Counted from the stretch's first letter, positions 15,097 through 25,300 are shown. The stretch: 38,730 nucleotides of DNA from Kofleriaceae bacterium (GCA_013368795.1 JABFXX010000652.1:1-38730); one strand, 5' to 3'. The notes: generated by a model not told the origin, from the sequence alone. Made by a program: numbers and translations.

Positions 15097-17196
15097 ATGA
15101 CTCAACGTAAGTTCCTGTCAGGGCTGGTGGTTTGCGGGTTATTCGTAGTCGGATGCGCTGATACGCACGACTCTGTCGGTGAAGGAAGCGGAGGCCCGGA
15201 CTACGGCGGTTCCGGAAGCAGTGGTGGCGCGGGTGGCGGCGACGACGGATCTGGTTCGGGGAACGGCGGCGGCGGCGGCGCGGGCAACGTCGACAACAAC
15301 GCCGGCGGGCCCGACGAGGGCGCCGACACGATGCCGACCTACCCGACGCAGCATCCGCGGATCTATCTGCCGGGCAACAAGACGCGCCTGCAGGCGGCGC
15401 TCGCGGCGAACACGCAGGCCGCGGTGCGGTTTCGCGATGTCGTCGATCGCTGGGTCGCTGGCCAATCGATCTACGGATTCGAGGTCTGGAACGCGGCGCT
15501 GATGGGCGCGCTGACCGATGATCCGAAGTACTGCACGAAGGCGGTGAGCGCGATCGATAGCGCGGTCGCAGCCGAGGAGTCGGCGATCGCGGCGGGCCAG
15601 CAGCCGAATGCCGCGTTCAACAGCTACCTGCATGTCGGCGACGTGATCGGCGACGTGATGCTGACGTACGACTGGTGCTTCGATCGCGTGTCAGCGTCGC
15701 AGAAGACGCGCTGGCTGCGTTACGCGAATCAGGCGGTGTGGAACGTCTGGCATGCGTCGCAGGCGAAGTGGGGCAGCACGACGATGACGTGGAGCGGCTG
15801 GTCGACCAACAACGCGTCGAACAACTACTACTACTCGTTCTTGCGCGCGACGATGCTGACCGGGCTCGCGGCCCACGGCGAGGATGCGCAGGCCGACGGC
15901 TGGCTGACGATGTTCCGCGACACCAAGGTGCTCGGCCAGCTCGTGCCGACGTTCGACGCGCAGCTGCGCGGCGGCGGCTCGCGCGAGGGCACCGCGTACG
16001 GCGTGTCGCATCGCGGCCTGTTCCACCTCTACGACCTGTGGGAGGGCAGCACCGGCGAGAAGCTCCAGGCCAAGACGAAGCACGGCCGGCAGTCGATGCG
16101 CTCGTTCATGCATCAGATGATGCCGACGCTCGACTTCTTCGTGCCGACCGGTGATCAGCCTCGCGACCACACGGCCGCGTTCTTCGACTACCAGCGTGCG
16201 TATCTCGAGGAGCTGGTGTCGCTGTATCCGACCGATTCGCTCGCGTCGCGCGCGAAGGCGATGCTCGACGCGAGCTCGCTGCCGCGGATGGCTCGCGGCG
16301 AGATGCTCGCGTACGACTTCCTCTACCCGATGGACAACGTGACCGCGCAGCCGCTCGAGGGGCTCGACACGAACTACTACGCGTCTGGCATCGGCCACAC
16401 CTACTCGCGCTCGGGCTGGGACCGCCAGGCGACGTGGGTCGAGCTGATCGGCGGCGCGTACACCGAGTCGCATGCGCACCAGGATCAGGGCTCGCTCATG
16501 ATCTACAAGGGCGGCTGGCTCGCGTACGACGCGGTGGTCAACTCGCGCAGCGGCATCATCCAGGAGACCGGCTCGCACAACCTCGTCCAGATCAAGAGCT
16601 CGACCGGCTCGCCGATCGCTCAATCCGTCAACACGACGTCGAAGACGGTCGCGCTGCACGAGGGCCACGACTGGCTGTACGCGGCCGTCGACGTGACGCC
16701 GGCCTACAAGAACAACGCCGCGATCAGCAAGGTTCAGCGCGAGATGGTGTTCCTCAAGCCGGACGTCGTGATCGTCTACGACCGCGTCGCGACGGCGCCT
16801 GGAACGAAGCAGACCTGGCTGATGAGCTCGCCGGTGCAGACGACGATCGCCGGTGCGACGACGACGATGAGCGGCGCGCACACGCTCAGGATCCAGCGCC
16901 TGGCGCCGGCTTCGGCGACGGCCCGCGTGACGAACCTCAGCGGCGTGAGCGACTACACCGCCGGTTATCGCCTCGAGGAAGAGGTCAACGGCGGCGACGT
17001 GCGCCATCTGCACGTGCTTTCGATCGATGGCGCTGCCGTCACTGCCACCGCGGCGAACGACTCGACGGTCACCGTCCAGCTCGCGAACGGCAAGACTGTG
17101 ACGGTCGCGTTCGATCACGACAACGTCGGTGCGGAGCTCACGTACGACGGCACTCCGACCACGCTGACGCCGACCGTCGACGTGCTGCCGGAGTAA
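15097..17196 (+). CDS. Heparinase II/III-like polysaccharide lyase lipoprotein
   Basis: 699 residues. The lipobox is LFVVGC (Cys20), followed by a Gly/Ser/Asp-rich linker (about 25-78). An (alpha/alpha)-barrel-type domain begins with HPRIYLPGNKTRLQAAL and includes WSGWSTNNASNNYYYSF, GSREGTAYGVSHRG and HGRQSMRSFMHQMMP. The C-terminal beta-sandwich of heparinase II/III-like enzymes is indicated by SHAHQDQGSLMIYKGGWLAYDAV and QREMVFLKPDVVIVYDRV. Tyr and His residues in these motifs are the usual catalytic candidates. Substrate could be any uronic-acid glycan. The ATG at 15097 is at the signal peptide. Its stop is two bases from the convergent NmrA-like gene. Confidence 0.82.
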   Translation: MTQRKFLSGLVVCGLFVVGCADTHDSVGEGSGGPDYGGSGSSGGAGGGDDGSGSGNGGGGGAGNVDNNAGGPDEGADTMPTYPTQHPRIYLPGNKTRLQAALAANTQAAVRFRDVVDRWVAGQSIYGFEVWNAALMGALTDDPKYCTKAVSAIDSAVAAEESAIAAGQQPNAAFNSYLHVGDVIGDVMLTYDWCFDRVSASQKTRWLRYANQAVWNVWHASQAKWGSTTMTWSGWSTNNASNNYYYSFLRATMLTGLAAHGEDAQADGWLTMFRDTKVLGQLVPTFDAQLRGGGSREGTAYGVSHRGLFHLYDLWEGSTGEKLQAKTKHGRQSMRSFMHQMMPTLDFFVPTGDQPRDHTAAFFDYQRAYLEELVSLYPTDSLASRAKAMLDASSLPRMARGEMLAYDFLYPMDNVTAQPLEGLDTNYYASGIGHTYSRSGWDRQATWVELIGGAYTESHAHQDQGSLMIYKGGWLAYDAVVNSRSGIIQETGSHNLVQIKSSTGSPIAQSVNTTSKTVALHEGHDWLYAAVDVTPAYKNNAAISKVQREMVFLKPDVVIVYDRVATAPGTKQTWLMSSPVQTTIAGATTTMSGAHTLRIQRLAPASATARVTNLSGVSDYTAGYRLEEEVNGGDVRHLHVLSIDGAAVTATAANDSTVTVQLANGKTVTVAFDHDNVGAELTYDGTPTTLTPTVDVLPE

Positions 17197-17198
17197 CG

Positions 17199-18086
17199 CT
17201 ACCGCGGTCGCGCGAGCAGGTCGCGGATCGTGGTCGGCTGGATGTGCGAGTAGCGCGCGTTATCGAGCGGCGTCAGTAGACCGCGCCCGCTCGCCATGTC
17301 GCGCGCGTACTGCATCCGCTGCCAGAGCGGGAATGGATTCGCCGGTGCCTCGTCGGCCGCGCGCATGCGTTCGATCTGCGCGTCGAGGTCCGCAACCGAG
17401 CCCGCGACCTCGAGCGTGACCGGCACCTTCCAGATCTCCTCGAAGACCGCGGCGAGCTCGCGCGGTGACTTCGTATCACCGGCAACGCGCAGCATCCGCG
17501 GCGCCTGGGTGTCGAGCGCGGCCGCGGCGATGTACTTCGCGACGTCATCGGTCAGCGTGAAGTCATAAGGCTGGTCCGGATCGCCGTAGACCCGATAGAC
17601 GTGCGTCTTCGGATCGGGGCCCATCGCGCCGAGCGCGAGCAGGTCCATGAACGCGCCGCACAGCACGGAGGTCGGGCGGACAGACGAGCCATCGAATGCG
17701 CGGTTGAGCTCGCGGCGCAGATCGAGATTGCGATTGCCACCGTCGGGCGTCTTGAAGAAGTCGAGCGCGTAGTCGGAAGGAATCATCCGGGAGACGCGGG
17801 CCTGCTCCGCGGCACGCAGAAGACGCGTCTGGCCATCGACGATCACGTCGCGCATGCCCTGGACGGCGGATACGACGACGGCGACGCCCGAGCACGCGCG
17901 GACGAGCGACGCGCTGTCAGCCAGATCGGCGATGACGAGCTCGGCGCCGGTCTCGCGCAGCTGAGCGATCTGTTCGGGCTTCGAGCTCGCGCGGTGGGTG
18001 ACGCGGACCTGCGCACCGGCTGCGATCAGCTCGCGCGTGATCTTGAGGCCGAGGTGGCCGGTTGCACCAACGACGAGAACGTTCAT
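17199..18086 (-). CDS. NmrA-like/isoflavone-reductase-like NAD(P)-binding protein
   Basis: 295 residues. The N-terminal Rossmann loop GATGHLGLK is at residues 7-15. Next come VTHRASSKPEQ, LVIADLADSASLVRAC and SRMIPSDYALDF, which place it in the NmrA/isoflavone-reductase branch of atypical SDRs. It probably reduces a small aromatic or acts as an NADP-sensing regulator; the active-site Lys typical of isoflavone reductases is not clear. The ATG at 18086 is separated from the MocR stop by 21 bases occupied by an inverted repeat. The two genes share a strand, so co-transcription with the MocR regulator is likely. Confidence 0.82.
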   Translation of the reverse strand: MNVLVVGATGHLGLKITRELIAAGAQVRVTHRASSKPEQIAQLRETGAELVIADLADSASLVRACSGVAVVVSAVQGMRDVIVDGQTRLLRAAEQARVSRMIPSDYALDFFKTPDGGNRNLDLRRELNRAFDGSSVRPTSVLCGAFMDLLALGAMGPDPKTHVYRVYGDPDQPYDFTLTDDVAKYIAAAALDTQAPRMLRVAGDTKSPRELAAVFEEIWKVPVTLEVAGSVADLDAQIERMRAADEAPANPFPLWQRMQYARDMASGRGLLTPLDNARYSHIQPTTIRDLLARPR

Positions 18087-18087
18087 G

Positions 18088-18107
18088 TGGTGCGCAAGCT
18101 AGCACCA
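18088..18107 (-). promoter_or_regulatory. Inverted repeat filling the mocR-nmrA-like gap
   Basis: TGGTGC and GCACCA are perfect complements with an 8-base loop. They start one base after the MocR stop and end one base before the ATG at 18086. A small intercistronic hairpin that could modulate translation. Confidence 0.35.
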
Positions 18108-19559
18108 TCACCGGCGTGCGAGTGCACGCGCGAGCCGCCTCGCGACCTCCGCGAGCTCCCGCTCGGATAGATGCCCGTAGCCGAGGCGGAGGAACGGCCG
18201 CGCGCGGCGATCGAGCGCGAAGTCGCGCGCGAACGCGACCGCGACGCCCCGCTCGAGAGCGCGCTGGCGCCATCGCTCGAGGTCGATGTCCGGCGCCGCG
18301 CGTGCCCACAGCGACATGCCGCCCGCGGGCAGCTCGAACGAGAGGACCTCGTTGCCGAGCTCGCGCACCAGGACCGCGGCGAGCGCGTCGCGCCGCGCGT
18401 GGTAGACGCGCCGCATCTTGCGCACGTGGCGTGCGAGGTCGCCGTCCTCGATCAGCTCGGCGATCGTGGTCTCGAGCACGTGATCGCCCTGGCGATCGAT
18501 CGTAGCGCGGAGCCGCGCGAGGGTCTCGATCACCGACGGGTGCGCCGCGACGAAGCCGAGGCGCAGGCCGGGCGCGAGGATCTTCGAGAGCGAGCCGACG
18601 TAGATGACGTTCGTCGGATCCATCGCCGCGAGCGGCGGCACGGGCCGGCCCTCGAAGTGGAACTCGTGATCGTAGTCGTCCTCGATGATCGCGATGCCGA
18701 ACTTGCGCGCCCGCGCCAAGAGCGCGAGCCGCCGCGCCGGCGACATCAGCACTGTCGTCGGGTATTGGTGATGCGGTGTCGTGTAGAGGCAGCGCGCGCG
18801 CGCGGGGAGCTTGTCGACGACGAGACCGGCGCCATCGACCGGCACGCCGGCTAGCCGCGCACCGGCCTCCTCGAGCGCGCGCCACGCGGGCCGATAGCCG
18901 AGCTCCTCGACCGCGGCGGTGTCGCCCGGGCGCAGCACCGCCCGAGCCGCGAGATCGATCGCCATCTGGCTGCCGCGCGTGATCATGACGTTGTCGATCC
19001 CGGCGCTGACGCCGCGGCCGCGCAGGTAGGCCGCGATCGCGGTGCGCAGCCGCGTCGTCCCCAGCGGCGAGCCGTAGTCGAGGTTCGTCCGCGCGGCACG
19101 TCCGTGGAGCGCGCGTCGATATGCACGCGCGAGTAGCTCGTGCGGCACGAGCCGGGTGTCGGGCACGCCGATCGACACGTGGAAGTCGACCTCGGTCGCA
19201 CCGAACGGCGTTGTAACGGAGGCGACCTCGCGCAGCGGAAACGTCGGCGCGCGCGTATCCGTCGACGCCGGCGCAGCGACCGCGTCCAGCGGCGTCGGCG
19301 CCGGCAGGTCGGCCAGCACGCGCGTGCCGCGAGCGCCTCCGGCCGCGATCCAGCCCTGCGCGACGAGGTCGTCGAACGCGGCGACGATCGTGTTGCGATT
19401 CACCGCCAGCTGCGCGGCGAGCTCGCGCGTGCTCGGCAGACGGTCACCTGCGCGGAGGACGCCGCGACGGATGTCGTTGACGATCGCCTCGGCGATCCGG
19501 GCGTACAGCGCACCGCCGGTCGCCGACGGTCGCGACACGTGCCGTGGAATGGACCACAT
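18108..19559 (-). CDS. MocR-family regulator (GntR wHTH fused to PLP-dependent aminotransferase fold)
   Basis: 483 residues. A GntR-type winged helix occupies about 16-80 (LYARIAEAIVNDIRRG, LPSTRELAAQLAVNRNTIVAAFDDL). A type-I aminotransferase-like domain follows (LDYGSPLGTTRLRTAIA, TPHHQYPT at 261-268, EDDYD at 293-297, and the PLP lysine K326 in SLSKILAPGLRLG). It is divergent from a PNPOx-like gene, the classic MocR/PdxR arrangement, so it may respond to PLP or an amine. The ATG at 19559 starts MWSIP, and its first codons contain one arm of the 11-bp inverted repeat in the promoter. A GTG near 19534 is an alternative start that would leave the repeat intergenic. Confidence 0.88.
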   Translation of the reverse strand: MWSIPRHVSRPSATGGALYARIAEAIVNDIRRGVLRAGDRLPSTRELAAQLAVNRNTIVAAFDDLVAQGWIAAGGARGTRVLADLPAPTPLDAVAAPASTDTRAPTFPLREVASVTTPFGATEVDFHVSIGVPDTRLVPHELLARAYRRALHGRAARTNLDYGSPLGTTRLRTAIAAYLRGRGVSAGIDNVMITRGSQMAIDLAARAVLRPGDTAAVEELGYRPAWRALEEAGARLAGVPVDGAGLVVDKLPARARCLYTTPHHQYPTTVLMSPARRLALLARARKFGIAIIEDDYDHEFHFEGRPVPPLAAMDPTNVIYVGSLSKILAPGLRLGFVAAHPSVIETLARLRATIDRQGDHVLETTIAELIEDGDLARHVRKMRRVYHARRDALAAVLVRELGNEVLSFELPAGGMSLWARAAPDIDLERWRQRALERGVAVAFARDFALDRRARPFLRLGYGHLSERELAEVARRLARALARR

Positions 19560-19597
19560 GATGTCTGAATCTTGGACCTTCGCGCTGGTCCATTCCA
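19545..19597. promoter_or_regulatory. Probable MocR operator: 11-bp inverted repeat with central half-site
   Basis: TGGAATGGACC (19545-19555) and GGTCCATTCCA (19587-19597) are exact reverse complements. A third half-site TGGACC at 19573-19578 pairs with GGTCCA at 19587-19592 with an 8-base gap. MocR proteins bind multiple half-sites in divergent promoters, so this is the likely autoregulatory site. Confidence 0.7.
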
Positions 19598-19614
19598 GCG
19601 CGAACGTACGTCGC

Positions 19615-20250
19615 ATGAACACGCTGGAACCCACGGAACGGACGCGGCTGCGCAGGAAGCCCGGCCGTGGCTCGTTCGATGTCACCGTCGTGAACGCGAT
19701 CCTCGACGAGGCGCTCGTCTGCCACGTCGGCTTCACCACGGGCGCAGCGCCGATTGTCATTCCCACGACGCACGTGCGCGTGGAGGACCGGCTGTACGTC
19801 CACGGCTCGGCCGCGAGCCACATGCTGGGTACCCTCGCGAAGGGCATCGAGGTCTGCGTCGCCGTCACGCTGCTCGATGCGCTCGTGTTCGCGCGCACGG
19901 CATTCCACCACTCGGTGAACTATCGCTCGGTCGTGCTATTCGGAACGGCGCGCCTCGTCGACGAGCCCGCCGAGAAGCGACGCGCACTCGCCGCGCTGAT
20001 CGACAAGCTCGCGCCCGATCGCTCGGCGGCATGTCGGGCTCCCGATGACAAGGAGCTCGCCGCGACGAAGGTGATCGCCGTGCCGATCGAAGAGGCGTCC
20101 GCGAAGATCCGCACCGGCCCTCCCCTGGCGGACGAAGGCGACGACGCGGCGCTGCCGTACTGGGCCGGCATCTTGCCGGTGCGGCTCGCACGCGGGACGG
20201 CGCAGACCGCGCCCGACTGCACGGCGCCGCCACCGCCGGACCTCGGCTGA
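19615..20250 (+). CDS. Pyridoxamine 5'-phosphate oxidase-related flavin-binding protein
   Basis: 211 residues of split-barrel flavin-binding fold: RKPGRGSFDVTVVNAILDEALVCHVGF, IPTTHVRVEDRLYVHGSAASHML, VCVAVTLLDALVFARTAFHHSVNYRSVVLFG. This arrangement marks the PNPOx-related group (NimA-like), often encoded beside MocR regulators. Cofactor could be FMN or F420; true PNP oxidase activity is not established. No signal peptide. The ATG at 19615 is 55 bases from the MocR start, and the shared promoter carries the inverted repeat. PNP follows after 26 bases and may be co-transcribed. Confidence 0.82.
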   Translation: MNTLEPTERTRLRRKPGRGSFDVTVVNAILDEALVCHVGFTTGAAPIVIPTTHVRVEDRLYVHGSAASHMLGTLAKGIEVCVAVTLLDALVFARTAFHHSVNYRSVVLFGTARLVDEPAEKRRALAALIDKLAPDRSAACRAPDDKELAATKVIAVPIEEASAKIRTGPPLADEGDDAALPYWAGILPVRLARGTAQTAPDCTAPPPPDLG

Positions 20251-20276
20251 GCTCGTCGGTGATAGCGTGGCGCGCG

Positions 20277-20996
20277 ATGTCTGTTCATCTCGAAGCACGC
20301 CCAGGCCAGATCGCACCGATCGTGCTGTTGCCGGGCGATCCACTGCGCGCCGAGTTCATCGCCGATCGCTTCCTCGACGGCGCCGTCTGTCACAACCGCG
20401 TGCGCAACGCGCTCGGCTTCACCGGGACCTACCGCGGTGTGCCGGTGTCGGTGCAGAGCACCGGCATGGGAATGCCGTCGGCCGCGATCTACGTGCACGA
20501 GCTGCTCGCCGCGTATGGCGCTCGGGTGCTCGTGCGGATCGGCACGTGCGGCGCGATCCGCGCAGACCTCCGCACGCGCGACATCGTGCTCGCCCAGGCG
20601 GCATCGACGGACTCGGCGATGTTTCGCGCGACGTTCAAGGGCTCGACGTACGCGGCCGCCGCGAGCTTCGAGCTCCTCCGGCGCGCGCACGACCTGGCGA
20701 CCGAACAGGGCAAGACGGTGCGCGTCGGCAGCGTGCTGACGAGCGACACGTTCTACCCGGACGAGGCGGCGATCTCGACGTGGTGGGCACCGTGGGCCGA
20801 GCACGGGATCCTCGCCGCCGAGATGGAGACCGCGGCGCTGTACACGCTCGCGGCGCGACGCGGCGCGCGGGCGCTGTCGATCCTCACCGTGAGCGACAAC
20901 CTCGTCACCGGAGAGCAGACGACCGCCGAGGAACGTCAGAACGGTTTCGGCGAGATGGCCCTGCTCGCCCTGTCGGTCGTCACCGCGCACGCCTGA
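20277..20996 (+). CDS. deoD: Purine nucleoside phosphorylase, DeoD type
   Basis: 239 residues, the usual length for hexameric DeoD. Family motifs: LLPGDPLRAEFIA (18-30) for phosphate binding, STGMGMPSAAIYVHEL, the GTCGA loop near 89-93, EMETAALY for ribose binding near 180-187, and VSDN near 203-206 with the catalytic Asp. It splits purine (deoxy)ribonucleosides with phosphate into base and sugar 1-phosphate in the cytoplasm, serving nucleoside salvage. Start ATG at 20277. It probably shares a transcript with the PNPOx-like gene. A nucleoside scavenger fits an organism that feeds on lysed prey. Confidence 0.93.
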   Translation: MSVHLEARPGQIAPIVLLPGDPLRAEFIADRFLDGAVCHNRVRNALGFTGTYRGVPVSVQSTGMGMPSAAIYVHELLAAYGARVLVRIGTCGAIRADLRTRDIVLAQAASTDSAMFRATFKGSTYAAAASFELLRRAHDLATEQGKTVRVGSVLTSDTFYPDEAAISTWWAPWAEHGILAAEMETAALYTLAARRGARALSILTVSDNLVTGEQTTAEERQNGFGEMALLALSVVTAHA

Positions 20997-21067
20997 GGTG
21001 TTGTCTCCAGCCTGCAGCAAGAACCCCCAATAGCGAGGCGTTGCGACGTTCTCCATACTCGCGCGCG

Positions 21068-23971
21068 ATGATGTTGCCGTGTCGTCGCGTCGTCTTCTTG
21101 ACCAGCATGATCGCGCTGGCCGCGTGCGGTGAAAGTAACCACGCCAAGCCCGACGCCGGCGAGCCTCCGGGCGATACCGGCCCGGTCCGGCCGAAGTGCG
21201 ACGACGGCGCTGACAACGACGGCGACGGCAAGGTCGACTATCCATACGATCCGGGCTGCATCGCGCCCAACGCCGATGACGAGGCCGACGACTGCCCGAG
21301 CGGCCCGAACTGCCCGCAATGCGGCAACGGGATCGACGACGACATGAACGGGCAGATGGACTACCCGAACGATCCGTCATGCACGTCAGCCGCCGACGAG
21401 CGCGAGTACTTCACGAACCCGAATGCGTGCGGCACCGGTCTCACGATCAAGGACATGCCGATCACCGGCAGCGACACGGTGACGCTCGATATGTCGAGCA
21501 GCTCGAACGTCACATCCCCGTGCGGCGGGGGCGGAAGCACGCTCGCGTATGCGTACGAGCTCCACATTCCGCGAACGACCGTGCTCGTCGCGACCACCGA
21601 CGACACCGCGACGACCGCCGACACGATCCTCGACCTGCGCAGCTCGATGTGCAGCGACCCAGGTTCCGAGATCGTCTGCCACAACGATCTCAGCACGACC
21701 AACAAGCGCTCGACGATCACGCAGCTCGTCGCGCCCGGCATCTACTACTTGATCGTCCAGGCCGCGAACACCTCGGTGTCGGGCAGCTACAACCTCCACA
21801 TCAGCTACCTCAAGCCGGAGGGCACGACGTGCGTCGATGCCTCGGAGTGTGGGCCTGGCCTGGTCTGCCGCGTCCCGCTCAACCAGACCGGCATGCTGTG
21901 CACCAAGCCGATGTGCAGTGACGCCGTCGACGATGACGGCGACGGCAAGAACGACTTCCCCGAGGATCCGGGCTGCACCGACGCGTCCGACAACGACGAG
22001 ACCGACGACTGCCCGAACGGCCCGAACTGCGGCGAATGCGCCAATGGCATCGACGACGACGGCGACACGAACATCGACTTTCCGGACGACCTGACGTGCA
22101 TCAGCGCATCGGGCACGACCGAGGCGTGTCCGAGCCATGAACCGGTCGCGATCCTCACGATGCCGATGACGACAGGTGACACGTCGATGGCGACCGACGA
22201 CTCGAAACCGTCGTGCGCATCGACCTCGTCGACCGCTCACGCGCCGGACCTGATGTACCGCCTCGATGTCCCGGCGACGACGACGCTGCGCCTCAACATG
22301 ACGGCGAGCTGGGACACCGTCACGGCGCTCTACAACTCGACGTGCGGAGGCACGGCGGTGGCGTGCAGCGATCCGCTGAACATGACCGTCAGTAATCTCG
22401 CCGCGGGCACGTACTACTTCCTCGTCGATGGTTGGTCGACCGCCTCCGGCCCGTTCACGATCAACGTCTCCGGTACGATCGCGAATGGTGCGAGCTGCGA
22501 GAGCGCCCTCGCCCAGTCGGGCGCGCTGACCTGCGCAACCGGCTATTTGTGTACCGGCACGATGGGCTCGCGGACCTGCACCGAGGCCGCGTGCCACGAC
22601 AGCATCGACAGTGACGGAGATGGCAAGCCCGGCTTCCCGCTCGACCCGGGCTGCACGAGCGTCAACGACAACGACGAGACCGACGACTGCCCGTCGGGTC
22701 CGAACTGCCCGCAATGCAGCAACGGCATCGACGACGACGCCAGCGGTCAGACCGACTACCCGGCCGACCCGAACTGCGCATCCGCATCCGGCGCACTCGA
22801 GCGCACGTGTCCGCTCGAGCAGGACATGTTCGCCCCGATCACGATGCCGTCGACGACCGACACGCTCGTCGGCGCCCACGACGATCACAACCCGAGCTGC
22901 GGCGGTGACGGCGGCCCCGACCGGCTCTACACGCTGACCATTCCGGCGCTGAAGACGCTCCGCCTCGACACCAATGGCTCGACGTTCGACACGCTCCTGT
23001 CGCTGATGGGCGCTGCGTGCACCGAGCCGAGCACGCAGTGCGACGACAACAGCGGCACGACCGCGGGTGCATCGTCGATCACGCGGAGCAACATCGCCGC
23101 CGGCACGTACGTCGTCGCCGTCGATGCCGCGAACACGACGACCGTGCTCGGCAACTACACCCTGCACGTCTCGGGTGTGCTGAACGCCGGTGCGAGCTGC
23201 GAGCCCGCCAACACGCTCGGCGGCGCGCTGGTCTGCGACGTGCTCTCGCCGTGCGCCGGTACCGCCGGCTCGCGAATCTGCACGCCCGTCGCGTGCATCG
23301 ACGGCAACGACAACGATGGCGATGGCAAGACGGACTTCCCGAACGATCCGGGCTGCGACTCCGTGCTCGACAACGACGAGGCCGACGCGTGCCCTGGACC
23401 GGGCTGCCCGGTGTGCTCGAACGGCGCGGATGACGACACCGACACGAAGACCGACTTCCCGACCGATCCGAGCTGCTGGGCCGCGTCGGCCCCGGACGAG
23501 GCGTTCTGCACGGCGGAGACGAATCGCACGCTGCTGGTCATGACGCCGCAGACGACCGGCACGACCGTCGGTGCAACCAACGACTTCAATCCGCAGAGCT
23601 GCCAGTCCAACACGAACAACGACGTGACGCTCGCGCTGGTCCTGCCCGTTCCGGTCGCCTCGCTGTCGATCGACACCAACGGTTCGGCGCTCTCCGACAC
23701 GGTGCTCAGCGTGCGCGACGCGACGTGCGGCAACGAGATCGATTGCGACGACGACGGCGGCACGAGCCTCCGCTCGCGGATCACGCTCACCAACGTCTCT
23801 CCGGGAACCTATTCGGTGATCGTCGACGGCTACAGCACGAACACCGGGGAGTTCGTCCTGAACGTCTCCGGCACCGTGGCGATGGGAACGGCGTGTACGT
23901 CACCGCTGTTCGCGACCGGCGTGCTCGCCTGCCCGACGGGCACGACCTGCACCGCGGGTACGTGCCAGTAA
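21068..23971 (+). CDS. Large modular lipoprotein: four Asp-rich (calcium-type) plus beta-sandwich modules
   Basis: 967 residues with a lipobox (MIALAAC, Cys20). Four modules of about 225-240 residues begin at Cys44, Cys283, Cys509 and Cys743. Each has two Asp-rich motifs of the form DNDGDGKxDFPxDPGC and CxNGxDDDxDxxxDFPxDPxC (EF-hand/thrombospondin-3-like calcium loops), joined by a DCPxGPNCxxC spacer. A beta-sandwich resembling bacterial pre-peptidase C-terminal domains follows (LDTNGSTFDTLLSL..., then AAGTYxxVVD...YTLHVSG). Asp clusters, Cys pairs and repeats suggest a rigid, calcium-stabilised surface stalk or adhesin. The loop in module 3 is altered (GKPGFP in place of GKxDFP). ATG at 21068 or 21071. 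Confidence 0.8.
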   Translation: MMLPCRRVVFLTSMIALAACGESNHAKPDAGEPPGDTGPVRPKCDDGADNDGDGKVDYPYDPGCIAPNADDEADDCPSGPNCPQCGNGIDDDMNGQMDYPNDPSCTSAADEREYFTNPNACGTGLTIKDMPITGSDTVTLDMSSSSNVTSPCGGGGSTLAYAYELHIPRTTVLVATTDDTATTADTILDLRSSMCSDPGSEIVCHNDLSTTNKRSTITQLVAPGIYYLIVQAANTSVSGSYNLHISYLKPEGTTCVDASECGPGLVCRVPLNQTGMLCTKPMCSDAVDDDGDGKNDFPEDPGCTDASDNDETDDCPNGPNCGECANGIDDDGDTNIDFPDDLTCISASGTTEACPSHEPVAILTMPMTTGDTSMATDDSKPSCASTSSTAHAPDLMYRLDVPATTTLRLNMTASWDTVTALYNSTCGGTAVACSDPLNMTVSNLAAGTYYFLVDGWSTASGPFTINVSGTIANGASCESALAQSGALTCATGYLCTGTMGSRTCTEAACHDSIDSDGDGKPGFPLDPGCTSVNDNDETDDCPSGPNCPQCSNGIDDDASGQTDYPADPNCASASGALERTCPLEQDMFAPITMPSTTDTLVGAHDDHNPSCGGDGGPDRLYTLTIPALKTLRLDTNGSTFDTLLSLMGAACTEPSTQCDDNSGTTAGASSITRSNIAAGTYVVAVDAANTTTVLGNYTLHVSGVLNAGASCEPANTLGGALVCDVLSPCAGTAGSRICTPVACIDGNDNDGDGKTDFPNDPGCDSVLDNDEADACPGPGCPVCSNGADDDTDTKTDFPTDPSCWAASAPDEAFCTAETNRTLLVMTPQTTGTTVGATNDFNPQSCQSNTNNDVTLALVLPVPVASLSIDTNGSALSDTVLSVRDATCGNEIDCDDDGGTSLRSRITLTNVSPGTYSVIVDGYSTNTGEFVLNVSGTVAMGTACTSPLFATGVLACPTGTTCTAGTCQ
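21197..23971 (+). repeat. Four tandem coding modules of about 680-720 bp
   Basis: Module starts at 21197, 21914, 22592 and 23294 all begin with the Cys codon before an Asp-rich loop. Distances are 717, 678, 702 and 678 bases. The units are diverged at the base level but keep loop, spacer and beta-sandwich order. Confidence 0.75.
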
Positions 23972-25258
<1,287 letters not shown>

Positions 25259-25266
25259 GTCGCCCT

Positions 25267-25282
25267 ACTGTACCAAAACAGT
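25267..25282. promoter_or_regulatory. Small inverted repeat in the kinase/activator divergent promoter
   Basis: ACTGT and ACAGT are complementary with a 6-base spacer, centred in the 42-base gap between the starts at 25258 and 25301. Any factor bound here would affect both genes. Short, so could be chance. Confidence 0.3.
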
Positions 25283-25300
25283 CCGCGAGCTAGACTGGCG

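Noticed and set aside
15097-15330. Gly/Ser/Asp-rich stretch in the lyase gene as a possible DNA tandem repeat or frameshift zone
   Set aside because: It stays in frame and reads as a normal linker after a lipobox; no regular DNA period.
15691-17118. 475-codon minus-strand frame opposite the lyase gene
   Set aside because: Arg/His/Val-rich shadow of the lyase; no ribosome site or recognisable motif.
21386-23167. Antisense frame of 593 codons opposite the modular lipoprotein
   Set aside because: Composition mirrors the Asp-rich repeats of the sense gene (Arg/Val/Gly repeats) and shows no signal, start context or domain.
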